A DNA stretch of 52,509 nucleotides from Mycobacterium sp. (GTDB taxonomy: Bacteria; Actinomycetota; Actinomycetes; Mycobacteriales; Mycobacteriaceae). The stretch is from contig NZ_JAOPWB010000063.1 in the NCBI RefSeq assembly GCF_025965855.1, forward strand, positions 1 to 52,509. The letters run 5' to 3'. Made by a program: the position numbers and the translations under genes. Under the pieces are notes generated by a model. It did no database searches. It was not told where the DNA came from and saw nothing but the letters and a program-made list of their open reading frames with translations. This document shows positions 8,495 to 17,665 of this stretch, one piece after another. Each line of letters starts with the position of its first letter. Positions within the stretch are counted from its first letter, which is position 1.

Positions 8495-9514
8495 TCAGGG
8501 GATGGTTATTGCGATCTTGCCGACGTGCTCGCCGGCGCGCATCACCGCAAGTGCCCCCTGCAGTTGTTCCCAGTCGAAGACGTGGCTGATCTGGGGCTTG
8601 ATGCCGGTACTCGATATCAACTCGCACAGGGCCCGGTGCGCGCGCACGCTGCCCACCGTGATTCCGACGACCCGCAGGTTGTTGAGCATCACTTCCGCGA
8701 CTGAGATGGGCGCCGTGTCGAAACCGCTGAGCACGCCGATCACCGCGACCGTGCCTCCCACCCGCGCCGAGTGCACGGACTGCGCCAGCGTGGCGGGCCC
8801 ACCTAGGTCGACGATCAGGTCGGCGCCCCTTCCGGCGGTCAGCCGCTTCACCTCGGTCTCCCAGTTTGGGGCCGCGCGATAGTTGATGAGATGCGTTGCG
8901 CCCAAATCTGATCCGATTTTTAGCTTGTCGTCGGACGACGACGTCAGAATCACCGTGGCGCCCAGCGCCCGGGCGAGCTGCACCGCGAACAGCGACACCC
9001 CGCCGGTCCCTTGGGTGACCACGACGTCGCCGTCGCCGATGTTGGCTTCCGTCAGGGCACTCCAGGCCGTCACACCGGCGCAGGGCACGGTCGCGGCCTC
9101 GACGTCGCTGAGGTGCCCGGGCGTGCGGACCAGACCCGAGGCGTGGGCGACGCGGTACTGCTGCAACCACCCGTCTTCCGTGTCGCCGGGCAGTTCCCTT
9201 TTGGCTTCCGGGGTTGGCGGCCCATCCAACCAACTCGGGTGGAACGTCCCCATGACGCGGTCACCCACTTGCAGCCCGTCGACCCCGGCACCGACGGCCA
9301 CAACCTCTCCGGCGCCGTCGCTCATCGGCACACGCGGCCACGGCCCAGGCAGGAGCCCCATGAGATTGATGTTGTCGTGAAAGTTCAGGCTCGACGCCCG
9401 CACCCTGACCAGCGCCTGTCCCGGACCGGGTTCGTCAACCGACCTGTCCACGGTCTCGAGGGGCGCTCCGGGGCCGTTCATCACCACCGCGCGCTGACGA
9501 TCCGGAATGCTCAT
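8495..9514 (-). CDS. MDR-superfamily NADPH:quinone reductase / alcohol dehydrogenase-like
   Basis: A 339-aa medium-chain dehydrogenase/reductase. The GroES-like N-domain (RVRASSLNFHDNINLMG, MSDGAGEVVAVGAGV) precedes a Rossmann domain with TQGTGGVSLFAVQLARALG and the nucleotide-distal VTAWSAL. Zinc ligands of true alcohol dehydrogenases are not evident, so a quinone oxidoreductase/enoyl reductase-like enzyme is more likely. Start ATG 9514 is followed by IPDRQRAVVMNGPG. The physiological substrate is unknown. Confidence 0.85.
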   Translation of the reverse strand: MSIPDRQRAVVMNGPGAPLETVDRSVDEPGPGQALVRVRASSLNFHDNINLMGLLPGPWPRVPMSDGAGEVVAVGAGVDGLQVGDRVMGTFHPSWLDGPPTPEAKRELPGDTEDGWLQQYRVAHASGLVRTPGHLSDVEAATVPCAGVTAWSALTEANIGDGDVVVTQGTGGVSLFAVQLARALGATVILTSSSDDKLKIGSDLGATHLINYRAAPNWETEVKRLTAGRGADLIVDLGGPATLAQSVHSARVGGTVAVIGVLSGFDTAPISVAEVMLNNLRVVGITVGSVRAHRALCELISSTGIKPQISHVFDWEQLQGALAVMRAGEHVGKIAITIP

Positions 9515-9670
9515 GCGATGCGCGCCTCCTCATCCGTTGTGCCCGCGCGATACCCGTGGGTCCATGTGACCATAGGCCTCGGTGGGCCCCCGTTGAGACT
9601 CCGTGCGGCGGTGACAGACACCTTGGGCACCGCTCGACGCGTCGACCGCTTCGCGGGTTACAGTTTCGGC

Positions 9671-9943
9671 GTGAACTGTCACGCTAGGCTGCCCACCGAC
9701 GACTTCGTCAGCGACACGTCCGAGGCCGGCGGCAAGCTGATCGTCGCCGCCGACGACTTCCTGGCGTTAACCCGCAAGGGCATCGGACGGCCCGCGCAGG
9801 CGAAGACGCACCAGGTCCACGCGCCCGAGATCGAACTGACATCGGCGACGACGGCGCGCGGGGTGTGGGCCCTGCAAGACGATGTTTCCGACCGAATCCG
9901 GCGGGTAGCTACCAAGCTCGCCGGCCGACTGATGGAGCAGTGA
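9671..9943 (+). pseudogene. SnoaL-like (NTF2-fold) gene remnant with internal deletion
   Basis: Residues TDDFVSDTSEAGGKLIVAAD and HQVHAPEIELTSATTARGVW then ALQDDV match the middle of mycobacterial SnoaL-like proteins (usually about 160-170 aa). The N-terminal helices expected before 'DDF' are missing. After ALQDDV the sequence jumps straight to SDRIRRVATKLAGRLMEQ, which resembles the usual C-terminal tail. About 50 residues of the beta-sheet, including most of the cavity, are therefore absent, although the frame stays open to 9943. GTG 9671 is the best surviving start. It lies 7 bases before the epimerase gene, perhaps once in its operon. Confidence 0.6.
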
Positions 9944-9950
9944 TACGTCG

Positions 9951-11045
9951 ATGAGTGTTGGCACCATTCTGGTCACCGGCGCGTTCGGTCAGGTCGGCAG
10001 GCGATGCGCGCAGATCCTGCTCGACCGGGGACGAACCGTCGTCGCCACGGACCTGCGGACCGACAAGACCCTCGCCGCCGCAGCCGAGTTGTCCCCGGGC
10101 GGCGGGAAGCTGATTCCGGCCTACATCGACCTGCTGGATGCCGAGGCGGTGCGCGAACTGGTCGCGACCCACCGGCCCGAGGCGATCATTCACCTCGCCG
10201 CCGTGGTTTCGCCCCCGTCGTATCGCAATCCCGCGCTGGCCAGACGAGTCAACGTGGGAGGCACGGAGAATCTGCTGGCGGCGGCCGCGGACCTGCCCGA
10301 TCCCCCGCTGTTCCTGTTGGCATCCAGCGCCGCCGTCTACGGGTCACGCAATCCCTACCGCTATCCCGAGCGGATCGCGCCGTCCACCCCGGTGCAACCC
10401 ATCGACCAGTACGGCGAGGATAAGGTGCTGGCCGAGGCGGCGATCCGGGCCAGCGGTCTGCCGTACGCGCTGTTCCGGTTGGGCGGAGTCATCTCGCCGG
10501 ACACCCAGGCGAGCATCAACGGCGACCACTTGCTCCTGATGCGCTCGATGCCGGGCGACAACCGCATCCACACCGTGGACGCCCGCGACGTGGCGCTGGC
10601 ATTCGCCAACGCCGTCGATCGCAAGGCCACGATCGCCGGCAAGGCACTGCTCATCGGCGGAAACGAATCGTATGTGATGCTGCAACGCGACCTCGAGGAC
10701 GACCTGATGACCGCCGCCGGCCTGGGCCGACTCGGACCTTCGGCAAGCCTGCCCGGCGACCCCGGCGACGACCGCGGGTGGAGTTTCACCGGATGGTTTG
10801 ACACCACGGAAGCCCAAGCGCTGCTTGACTTCCAACAGCATGACTGGCGCGAGACCACAGCCTGGATCGCCGAATCCCAGGGCCGTATGCGCATCATCCT
10901 GCGCGCATTGGGGCCGATCTTGCGGCCGTTGCTGCGCGCCGTCCTCAAGCTGCAGCGCCGCGCCGAGGGCCGGGGCCCGTACGCCGACCCGTGGGCGCTG
11001 ATCGAGAAGAAATATGGCTCGGCGGCGCTGGCCGCTGCGGACTAA
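9951..11045 (+). CDS. NAD-dependent epimerase/dehydratase
   Basis: A 364-aa extended short-chain dehydrogenase. It begins with the cofactor motif VTGAFGQVGRRCAQILLD (GxxGxxG), has SSAAVYGS as the catalytic Ser region, and YGEDKVLAE as the YxxxK motif. The C-terminal about 100 residues form a variable substrate domain ending with a basic helix (RPLLRAVLKLQRRAEG). Nucleotide-sugar or steroid-type substrates are typical of the family, but no specific call is possible. It ends facing the epimerase-like gene at 11055, with a palindromic hairpin between the stops. Confidence 0.85.
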   Translation: MSVGTILVTGAFGQVGRRCAQILLDRGRTVVATDLRTDKTLAAAAELSPGGGKLIPAYIDLLDAEAVRELVATHRPEAIIHLAAVVSPPSYRNPALARRVNVGGTENLLAAAADLPDPPLFLLASSAAVYGSRNPYRYPERIAPSTPVQPIDQYGEDKVLAEAAIRASGLPYALFRLGGVISPDTQASINGDHLLLMRSMPGDNRIHTVDARDVALAFANAVDRKATIAGKALLIGGNESYVMLQRDLEDDLMTAAGLGRLGPSASLPGDPGDDRGWSFTGWFDTTEAQALLDFQQHDWRETTAWIAESQGRMRIILRALGPILRPLLRAVLKLQRRAEGRGPYADPWALIEKKYGSAALAAAD

Positions 11046-11047
11046 CG

Positions 11048-11065
11048 CGCGCAGCTAGCTGCGCG
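11048..11065. terminator. Palindromic hairpin between convergent genes
   Basis: Perfect 18-bp palindrome CGCGCAGCTAGCTGCGCG (7-bp GC-rich stem, CTAG loop) covering the stop codon of the minus-strand gene and lying 3 bases past the plus-strand stop. Its position suits a bidirectional, U-tract-less mycobacterial terminator. Confidence 0.5.
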
Positions 11066-12038
11066 AAGCGAAGAAGACCGCGGCCTTGCGGATCGAGTCT
11101 TCGACGGGTTCGGGTTTCCACCCGAGTTCGCGTTCGGCCTTGCCGTGGTCGAGGGGCGACATCAGCTCCGCCATGCGCATTCCGGCGTAGGCAAACGGAA
11201 GGTCTCGGCGCAGCAGGCGCGCCATCACGTCGTTGACGCGCGCACCGGCGCGCAGCGCCGCCATCGGGATGCCGATGCGCGGCGGCCGTCTGCCCACGGC
11301 GGTGGCGGCGATCCGATGCAGCTCACGGATGCTCATGTATCGGTCGGAGATGATGTAGCGCTCGCCGTTTCGTCCACGTTCCGCAGCCAAAAGCATTGCC
11401 GTGGCAGCATCTTCGATGCCCACGACTTCTGACGAGTAGCCGAAATAGAACGGGAAACGCCCGTTGGCGACGAGGGCGATCAAGGAGCCGTGCGGCGTCG
11501 GCGCCCAATCGCCCGGGCCATAGGTGGTGGATATGCACAATGCCACGCCGGGCAGCCCCTTGTCGCGGGCGTACGACAGCAGCAGGTTCTCGCCGGCCAA
11601 TCGGGCTTGGATGTAGGCGCCACCCTGATCCCAGTTGTGCGGGTCGTCTTCGGTGACCGGCCGGCTGTCGCTGATCGCCAAAGATCCCGTGGTGCTGGTG
11701 TATACGAACTTCTTCAGGTCGGCGTCCAGGGCGGCGTCGAGAACGTGGCGCAGCCCTTCGACGTTGGTGCGAAACAACGGCGCCGGATCACGCAACCACA
11801 TCCGGGCATCGACGACGCAGTAGTAGACGACGTCACAACCGGCCATGGCGGCACGCAAGGCACCGTCGTCGAAGACATCCCCGTAACAGCGCTCGACGGG
11901 GAGATCGTCGATCCCTTTAGTGGAACTGGTGCGGCGCAACATGACTCGCACGTCGGCACCAGTGGCGACGAGCTGGCGCGTGACATGTGATCCCAAGAAA
12001 CCGCTGGGCCCGATCACCAGCTTCTTGTTGTCACCCAT
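11055..12038 (-). CDS. NAD-dependent epimerase, dihydroflavonol-reductase-like
   Basis: A 327-aa extended SDR. It has LVIGPSGFLGSHVTRQLVAT at the N-terminus (cofactor binding), the DVVYYCVVDARMW strand, and YTSTTGSLAIS. The expected YxxxK appears as YIQAR, so the catalytic lysine is replaced by arginine; activity may be altered. The family includes DFR/cinnamoyl-CoA-reductase-like and 3-beta-HSD-like enzymes. Start ATG 12038 overlaps the AKR stop by one base (TAATG), so it is coupled to that gene. Confidence 0.8.
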   Translation of the reverse strand: MGDNKKLVIGPSGFLGSHVTRQLVATGADVRVMLRRTSSTKGIDDLPVERCYGDVFDDGALRAAMAGCDVVYYCVVDARMWLRDPAPLFRTNVEGLRHVLDAALDADLKKFVYTSTTGSLAISDSRPVTEDDPHNWDQGGAYIQARLAGENLLLSYARDKGLPGVALCISTTYGPGDWAPTPHGSLIALVANGRFPFYFGYSSEVVGIEDAATAMLLAAERGRNGERYIISDRYMSIRELHRIAATAVGRRPPRIGIPMAALRAGARVNDVMARLLRRDLPFAYAGMRMAELMSPLDHGKAERELGWKPEPVEDSIRKAAVFFASRS

Positions 12039-13009
12039 TAGCGGTCGATCCATCCCATTTGCGCCTCGGCGTGATGGCCGCCGACGGGCGGGGTGAGTCG
12101 GTCGATTCTCGCCAGTTGGTCGGGGGCGAGCTCAACGGTGTCGGCGGCGACGTTTTCCTCAAGCCGGGTGATGCGCTTTGTTCCCGGAATCGGCACGATG
12201 TCAGGACCTTTCGCCAGCAGCCAGGCCAACGCCACCTGAGCGGGGGTGGCGCCGACGTCGGCGGCGATGTCACGCAGCTCGTCCGCGCTCTGCAGGTTGT
12301 GCTGGAAGTTTTCGTCGAAGAAGCGCGGGTTGGTCTTGCGGTAGTCGCTGTCGGGAAGCTCCCCGTTGGAGCGGATTGCGCCGGTGAGAAATCCGCGGCC
12401 CAACGGCGAGTAGGCGACGAACCCGATTCCGAGTTCCCGCAATACGTCCAGCACCCCGACTTCGGGGTCGCGGGTCCACACGGAGTATTCGGACTGCACT
12501 GCGGTGATGGGATGCACGGCGTGGGCACGGCGAATGGTGTTGACACCCACTTCGGAAAGACCGATGTGGCGGATCTTTCCGGCGGCGACCAGCTCGGCCA
12601 GCGCTCCGATCGTGTCTTCGATCGGGGTCTCGCGGTCGAGGCGATGTTGGTAGTAGAGGTCGATGTAGTCGGTCGCCAGCCTCTGCAGCGACCCGTCCAC
12701 CGCGATGCGGATGTTGGCGGGACTGCTGTCGAGGCCGTCACGGCCGGTGTGGGAGATCAGGCCGAACTTTGTTGCCAGTACCACCCGATCGCGCCGGCCC
12801 TGCAGGGCGCGGGCGACGAGTTCTTCGTTGACGTAGGGGCCGTAGACCTCGGCGGTGTCGATCAGCGTGACGCCGAGGTCGATGGCGTGATGGATCGTGC
12901 GGATGGATTCGGCGTCGTCGGTCCCGGCACCGGCATAGGCGACGGACATGCCCATCGCGCCCAGACCGAGGCGTCCAACTTCGAGTTCGGCGAGATGAGC
13001 TCGTTTCAT
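12038..13009 (-). CDS. Aldo/keto reductase
   Basis: A 323-aa AKR barrel protein. The catalytic tetrad is visible: Asp and Tyr in [17 protein letters not shown], Lys in [11 protein letters not shown], and His in LYYQHRLD. The C-terminus has the NADPH-binding stretch [16 protein letters not shown]. The start is ATG 13009 ([20 protein letters not shown]); longer frames begin with low-complexity arginine-rich sequence. It is co-transcribed with the epimerase-like gene at 11055 and divergent from the acyltransferase at 13093. Substrates are probably aldehydes or ketones; the specific role is unknown. Confidence 0.9.
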   Translation of the reverse strand: MKRAHLAELEVGRLGLGAMGMSVAYAGAGTDDAESIRTIHHAIDLGVTLIDTAEVYGPYVNEELVARALQGRRDRVVLATKFGLISHTGRDGLDSSPANIRIAVDGSLQRLATDYIDLYYQHRLDRETPIEDTIGALAELVAAGKIRHIGLSEVGVNTIRRAHAVHPITAVQSEYSVWTRDPEVGVLDVLRELGIGFVAYSPLGRGFLTGAIRSNGELPDSDYRKTNPRFFDENFQHNLQSADELRDIAADVGATPAQVALAWLLAKGPDIVPIPGTKRITRLEENVAADTVELAPDQLARIDRLTPPVGGHHAEAQMGWIDR

Positions 13010-13092
13010 GGCCCCATTGTGCGCCGACCGACGGCGCGTCCCTGGACGGGTACCGTGGCGCGAGTGCACGGCTTGAAACTTCCCGCGGCCTA

Positions 13093-14448
13093 ATGGACGA
13101 GACCAACACGACGCAACCGGTCCGCAATCTGGCGGTGGATTTCTATCGCGTGTCGGGTGTGGTCCTGATCGTGTTGGGGCATTGGCTGGCCGGCGCGGTG
13201 ACCTACAACGACGGATCTTTCGGCCGGCAGAACCCGCTCGTCGACATGCCTTGGACCCAGTGGCTGACGTGGCCCTTCCAGGCCGTCCCGACGTTCTTTC
13301 TGGTGGCCGGCTATGCCGGCGCGGTGTCCTGGACGCATCGGCGTGAGACCGAGGGTGTGTCGCGCCAGAGCTGGCTTCGGCGTCGATTGGCCCGGGTGCT
13401 GGGCCCGACGGCGGTGTATGTCGCGTTGGTCTCGGTGGTGGTGGCGGTGCTCGACGTCAGCCACGTGGCCGGTACGACGCTGGAGTATGCGGGTTGGGCG
13501 GTGGCCATGCACCTGTGGTTCCTCGCTGTCTACCTGGTCGTGGTGTCGCTGACACCGGCTGCCGTTGCGGCACATCGGCGTTGGGGACTGCTCGTGCCGG
13601 CGGCGCTGGCGGTGGGGGTGGTGGCGGTGGACGCCATCTCGATCGGCGGTCATGTGCACTATCTCGGCTGGCTGAATTATCTGCTGTGCTGGGGTGCGTT
13701 CTACCAGCTCGGAATCGCTTGGCGCGGAGGGCTACTGGCGGGTCGCAGACCCGTGCTGCTGGCCGCCAGTTCGGCGATCGCGCTGGCGCTGCTGATCAGG
13801 CTGGGCGCCTACCCGGTCAGCATGATCGGCGTTCCCGGGCAGACCATCGACAACACGACGCCGCCCACCGCGGCGCTGCTGGCCTTCGGATGCGCGCAGG
13901 CCGGATTGGTGATGACGCTCGCGCCCGCGCTCAACCGCGCGCTGCGCGCGGGTCCCGTCAAACGGGTGCTGGCCATCGGGAACAACAACGTCATGGCCCT
14001 TTACCTCTGGCACATGATCCCCGTCGTGGTCGTCGCGATCGTCGCCTATCCGGCGGGACTGTTGCCGCAACCGACCGAAGGTACGGGCCAGTGGTGGCTG
14101 GCCCGTCTGGAATGGGTGGTCGTCCTCAGCATCGCGGTAGCGATCGAGCTGGTGCTGTTGTGGTGGGGACGGCGCGTTTTCGCCGCGCCACTTCCGATGC
14201 TCGGGGTGCCGCTCAGTGATCGCTGGACCGAACCCGTCATTCTGATCGGTGCGGCGATGGCGGCCTTCGGCCTGTCGTTTCTCGCCGCCGACGGTTTCGC
14301 GCCCGACGGGCATTTCGGGTGGATGATCGCACTCATCTTCGCCATCGGGACGCTGCTCGTGGCGCTTCGTCCCACGCGGGTCAGCCGGCGGTCGGTCGAC
14401 CCGGCGCCGACGACCGGAGCAACTCCAGCGCCTCCGCGTTCCTCTTGA
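13093..14448 (+). CDS. Acyltransferase 3 family membrane protein
   Basis: A 451-aa integral membrane protein with about ten hydrophobic spans. The N-terminus [20 protein letters not shown] holds the family's active-site His region, and [19 protein letters not shown] is the second conserved block. Acyltransferase 3 proteins O-acylate sugars, peptidoglycan or lipids at the membrane. The C-terminal 25 residues are Arg/Pro/Thr-rich and probably cytosolic. It is divergent from the AKR gene with 83 bases between. The acceptor is not predictable. Confidence 0.85.
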   Translation: MDETNTTQPVRNLAVDFYRVSGVVLIVLGHWLAGAVTYNDGSFGRQNPLVDMPWTQWLTWPFQAVPTFFLVAGYAGAVSWTHRRETEGVSRQSWLRRRLARVLGPTAVYVALVSVVVAVLDVSHVAGTTLEYAGWAVAMHLWFLAVYLVVVSLTPAAVAAHRRWGLLVPAALAVGVVAVDAISIGGHVHYLGWLNYLLCWGAFYQLGIAWRGGLLAGRRPVLLAASSAIALALLIRLGAYPVSMIGVPGQTIDNTTPPTAALLAFGCAQAGLVMTLAPALNRALRAGPVKRVLAIGNNNVMALYLWHMIPVVVVAIVAYPAGLLPQPTEGTGQWWLARLEWVVVLSIAVAIELVLLWWGRRVFAAPLPMLGVPLSDRWTEPVILIGAAMAAFGLSFLAADGFAPDGHFGWMIALIFAIGTLLVALRPTRVSRRSVDPAPTTGATPAPPRSS

Positions 14449-14592
14449 GAGGGCCGTAATGCCCTGGTGGCAGAGGGTATCTGCGAACGTCTCCGGCAGG
14501 TCCGGAATATTCGAGCGCCCGGAGCAATGGAGACACCCTCGCTCAGGGAGGTCCCGTGGGTTTCGTCACAGTCGATAGACCGATCGAGAGAA

Positions 14593-14611
14593 TATGGGTA
14601 GCCTAACCTAA
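14593..14611 (+). promoter_or_regulatory. IdeR-type iron box
   Basis: The 19-mer TATGGGTAGCCTAACCTAA matches the IdeR/DtxR consensus TTAGGTTAGSCTAACCTAA at 16 of 19 positions, with a perfect right half. It lies 22 bases before the start of the 73-aa cysteine-rich gene, where an iron-loaded repressor would block transcription. Binding is inferred from the match only. Confidence 0.7.
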
Positions 14612-14633
14612 TGCTTGATTAGGAAGGCTCACT

Positions 14634-14855
14634 GTGACGGCCACCCTGCCGATCGATCCGCACGCCGACCCGTCCCGGCGCGCCTGGCTGCCCTGCCCGA
14701 ACTGCGCCTGGGGCCGCAGCGCCTGCGCGGAGTGCCGCAGCGAGCGCAACTGTCGTGCGCACTGGCAGTACCTGCTAAGCAATCAGGCGACGCGGGTCAA
14801 CCTGCAATGTCCGGGCTGCACGACCGTGTGGTCGACCGACACCCGAAACCGCTAA
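14634..14855 (+). CDS. 73-aa cysteine-rich (zinc-ribbon-like) protein
   Basis: A small soluble protein with seven Cys in CPNC, CAEC, NC and CPGC arrangements, plus RAHWQYLL between them. The CxxC pairs suggest a zinc ribbon or an iron-sulfur or iron-binding site. Start GTG 14634 has AGGAAGG six bases upstream. An IdeR-type box overlaps the promoter, so induction under iron starvation is likely. Its stop overlaps the convergent TetR stop by 4 bases. I do not recognise a named family. Its iron-linked control suggests a role in iron sparing or iron-dependent regulation, which is inference. Confidence 0.75.
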   Translation: MTATLPIDPHADPSRRAWLPCPNCAWGRSACAECRSERNCRAHWQYLLSNQATRVNLQCPGCTTVWSTDTRNR

Positions 14856-15505
14856 GGCTTCGCGAACGCGTCGTCGGGCAGCGGGAGTTGGCAGACCGCC
14901 TGCGCGTCCGCGCCGCTGAGCCCGAACAGACGCAGAACGCTTTCGGTGACGCTGTCGGCGGCCCGCGCGTCGTCGCGATCCGGGTTGTCACGCAACAGTT
15001 TTCCTAGCCCTAGCAGCGCGCCGCCGGCCATGAAGAGGGCAAGCTCGGGGTCATCGACCGTGAATCTGCCCGTGTCAACACCGGCCTTGATGTCGCGCAG
15101 CGCCCGCGGCGCCAGGCCCCGATCGGACGACAGCAGCGCCGGCCCGTTGGCCAACAGGATCTCGCTTTCCTGCGGGCGCCGACGAAACAGCCGTCCCGTC
15201 AGCCGGAAGGCGGTGGCGAACGTTTCCGCGGGGTCGTCGAGCGACTCGGTGAGCCGGTCCAGCATCGCTCCGTGCGCGTCCAGCACGTCGCTGACCGCGG
15301 CCTCGAACAATTGCTCCTTGCTGTCGAAGTGGTTGTAGAAGGAGCCCATTCCCACGTCGGCGGCCTGGGTGATCTCCAGGACCGGCACGTTGATCTTTCC
15401 TTCGGCGATCAACCGCTGGGCAGCCTTGATCAGCGCCGCCCTGGTGCGCTGTTTGCGCCGTTCCAAGCGGCTGGGCGGCTCCGGGCCTTCGGGCATCGCG
15501 CTCAT
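14852..15505 (-). CDS. TetR family regulator of the adjacent meta-cleavage operon
   Basis: A 217-aa TetR protein. The DNA-binding domain runs ERRKQRTRAALIKAAQRLIA, then ITQAADVGMGSFYNHFDSKE, the typical recognition helix. It is divergent from the dioxygenase operon at 15606; the 100-bp gap holds two near-identical inverted repeats (15528 and 15573). Local, probably ligand-relieved, repression of aromatic catabolism genes is the simplest reading. The inducer is unknown, perhaps a phenolic substrate or ring-cleavage product. Confidence 0.88.
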   Translation of the reverse strand: MSAMPEGPEPPSRLERRKQRTRAALIKAAQRLIAEGKINVPVLEITQAADVGMGSFYNHFDSKEQLFEAAVSDVLDAHGAMLDRLTESLDDPAETFATAFRLTGRLFRRRPQESEILLANGPALLSSDRGLAPRALRDIKAGVDTGRFTVDDPELALFMAGGALLGLGKLLRDNPDRDDARAADSVTESVLRLFGLSGADAQAVCQLPLPDDAFAKP

Positions 15506-15527
15506 CTTTAGCAGTATGCATCACTTT

Positions 15528-15586
15528 TGAGGATTTCGTCAGATAGGTCTTGACGGCGCGTCCACAAGTATGTGACGATTTCGTCA
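15528..15586. promoter_or_regulatory. Two TetR operator copies (TGASGATTTCGTCA)
   Basis: TGAGGATTTCGTCA at 15528-15541 and TGACGATTTCGTCA at 15573-15586, 45 bases apart, in the divergent gap between tetR (start 15505) and the dioxygenase gene (start 15606). The second is a perfect TGACGA-N2-TCGTCA inverted repeat; the first differs at one base. A -35-like TTGACG lies between them at 15550. One site for each divergent promoter is likely. Confidence 0.65.
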
Positions 15587-15605
15587 GTTAACTTGGAGAT
15601 GCCCC

Positions 15606-16733
15606 ATGAAAATGACACCCGCCCACCGGGACCTGCATAGCGAGCAGGGAGCGCTGCCGGGCGAACACCCCGGACGTTCCCGCAATCCGGTAATCAAAGT
15701 CGCCGACCTTGCGTGGCTCGAGTTCGAAAAGCCCGACCTCACGCGCGCCGAGGCGTTCTCCCGCGCCTTCGGCTTCCAAACGGCGAGGCACGATCCCGAC
15801 GAACTTTACTTGCGCGGCACGCAGGCCGGCGCGCCGTGCGTAATCCTGCGCAGCGGGCCGCGCACGCGGTTCACCGGCGCCGCGTTTCGGGCCTGTGACG
15901 AGGCCGACGTGCGGCGCCTGGCCGACAAATCCGGCGCCCCCACGCGGCGGCTGCCGGAGCACATCGGCGGCCTCTCGGTCGACTTGATCGACCCCAGCGG
16001 CATGCCGGTCCGCGTCGTCGCCGGCATGCACGAACTGCCCGAGCTACTCGGCCAGCAGTCCCACGCCTTCAATTTCGGATGCGACGTGCGGCGGACCAAC
16101 GCCGCCCAGCGTCCCCTGCGCGTGCCGGCCCGAGTGCAGCGACTGGGCCACCTGGTGGTCCAGTCGACGAAGTACCTCGAGGCGCTGGACTGGTACCTCG
16201 ACAACCTGGGACTGATAGTCAGCGACTTCATGTTCTTCGGTGGCCAACGCCCCCGCGGGCCGACCATGAGCTTCATCCGGTGCGATCGGGGATCGACTCC
16301 GGCGGATCACCACACGCTGGCGATAGCGCTGGGTCCGGCCAACCGTTACCTGCACTCGGCGTACCAGGTCAGCGATCTCGACGCCATGGCCGTCGGAGGC
16401 GAATACCTCACGGACCGAGGCTATTTGCGCTCATGGGGAATCGGCAGGCACATCCAGGGCAGTCAAATCTTCGATTACTGGCGCGATCCCGATGGCTTCC
16501 TGGTCGAGCACTTCGCCGACGGTGACCTGTTCGACAACACTCTCGAACCCGGCTGGGCGCCCTTCACCGCGTCCGGACTCGCTCAATGGGGACCGCCGGC
16601 GACTAAAGACTTCCTCGGAACCGACCTGAAAACCGCTCGCCACGAACTGGTTTCGATGATCAGCGCGCTACGCGCACGCAACGAGTTCGATGTCAACCGC
16701 CTCCTCGGCCTACTGAAAGTGCCCACCTCATGA
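15606..16733 (+). CDS. Extradiol ring-cleavage dioxygenase (VOC family)
   Basis: A 375-aa two-domain vicinal-oxygen-chelate protein, resembling catechol/2,3-dihydroxybiphenyl dioxygenases. The C-terminal domain carries the Fe(II) triad: His in RLGHLVVQS, His in YLHSAYQV, and Glu in GFLVEHFAD. The N-terminal VOC domain is degenerate, as in BphC-type enzymes. It should cleave a catecholic ring between C2 and C3 or next to a hydroxyl. The first 30 residues are polar and variable. It overlaps the FAH gene by 4 bases (ATGA), giving a three-gene operon: dioxygenase, hydrolase, monooxygenase. Confidence 0.87.
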   Translation: MKMTPAHRDLHSEQGALPGEHPGRSRNPVIKVADLAWLEFEKPDLTRAEAFSRAFGFQTARHDPDELYLRGTQAGAPCVILRSGPRTRFTGAAFRACDEADVRRLADKSGAPTRRLPEHIGGLSVDLIDPSGMPVRVVAGMHELPELLGQQSHAFNFGCDVRRTNAAQRPLRVPARVQRLGHLVVQSTKYLEALDWYLDNLGLIVSDFMFFGGQRPRGPTMSFIRCDRGSTPADHHTLAIALGPANRYLHSAYQVSDLDAMAVGGEYLTDRGYLRSWGIGRHIQGSQIFDYWRDPDGFLVEHFADGDLFDNTLEPGWAPFTASGLAQWGPPATKDFLGTDLKTARHELVSMISALRARNEFDVNRLLGLLKVPTS

Positions 16734-17665
16734 CCGTTTCCGTGCTGCACACCGCCGACGCCTGGTGGCTCAAGACTCCCGACGGCGCCGCGAGGATCGA
16801 CACCACCGCCACCACCACCGCCGGCCTGCTGTCCGACCGGGCCGCGATCCAGGCCGCCGCCAGCGCCGACACCGTCGCCGTGGACAGCCTGAAGCTGATC
16901 TCACCGGTGACCAGGCCGTGCCGGGTGGTGGCTCAGATGACCAACTTCGAGTCGCATGTCAAGGACGCGGGCATGGACCCGGCATCGGTTCCGCTCACCT
17001 TCTTTCGCAAGGCGTCGGCGTCGATCAACGGCCCCTTCGATGACATCGTCAAACCCCCACACGTCAAGCTGCTCGACTACGAGGTGGAGATCGGGCTCGT
17101 GATCGGACGCGCGATCCCGGTCGGCACAACCATTTCCGACGCGAACCTCGCCGAGTTCATCGCCGGCCTCGTCGTCACCGACGACGTCTCCGCTCGGGAT
17201 ATCCAACTTCCGCAGACCCAGTTCTACGAGGCCAAGTCCTATCCGACATTCACGCCGGTCGGACCCGAGCTGGTCCTGCTCACCGCCGACGAGATCAAGC
17301 GATTCGGCGATCTGCGGCTGCGCCTGAGCGTCAATGGCCAAGAACGGCAAAACGCGCTCGTCGACGGCGACATGCTGTATCGCCCGCTGGAGGCGCTGCA
17401 GTCGCTCACGCAATTCCAGGAACTCGCCCCCGGCGACCTGGTGCTCACGGGCACCCCTTCGGGCACCGCGCTCAGCGCGCCGCCGAAGCCGGTGCAGATC
17501 ATCGGAAACCTGTTGCCGCCGTCCCTCAAGTGGAAGGTGTTCTTCACGCGTCAGGCCGGCAACCGCAACTATCTGCAGGACGGTGACGTCGTCGAGGCAT
17601 CCGTGGCCACCGACGACGGGGCCGTCGACCTCGGAACTCAGCGCGCCACAGTCCGATTCGCGTGA
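16730..17665 (+). CDS. Fumarylacetoacetate hydrolase family protein
   Basis: A 311-aa FAH-fold protein. The metal-binding Glu/Glu/Asp set is recognisable in the segments KLLDYEVEIGLVIGRAI and VVTDDVSARD, followed by KSYPTFTPVGP and GDLVLTGTPSGTA, the family's C-terminal signature. In meta-cleavage pathways these enzymes hydrolyse ring-fission diketo acids or decarboxylate or hydrate their products. Start ATG 16730 and stop at 17665 overlap both neighbours by 4 bases, so the operon is tightly coupled. Confidence 0.88.
   Translation: MTVSVLHTADAWWLKTPDGAARIDTTATTTAGLLSDRAAIQAAASADTVAVDSLKLISPVTRPCRVVAQMTNFESHVKDAGMDPASVPLTFFRKASASINGPFDDIVKPPHVKLLDYEVEIGLVIGRAIPVGTTISDANLAEFIAGLVVTDDVSARDIQLPQTQFYEAKSYPTFTPVGPELVLLTADEIKRFGDLRLRLSVNGQERQNALVDGDMLYRPLEALQSLTQFQELAPGDLVLTGTPSGTALSAPPKPVQIIGNLLPPSLKWKVFFTRQAGNRNYLQDGDVVEASVATDDGAVDLGTQRATVRFA

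Noticed and set aside
11490..11990. Long open frame on the plus strand antisense to the epimerase-like gene, and many similar antisense frames elsewhere
   Set aside because: High GC content opens antisense frames; they lack start signals and conserved motifs and overlap well-supported genes.
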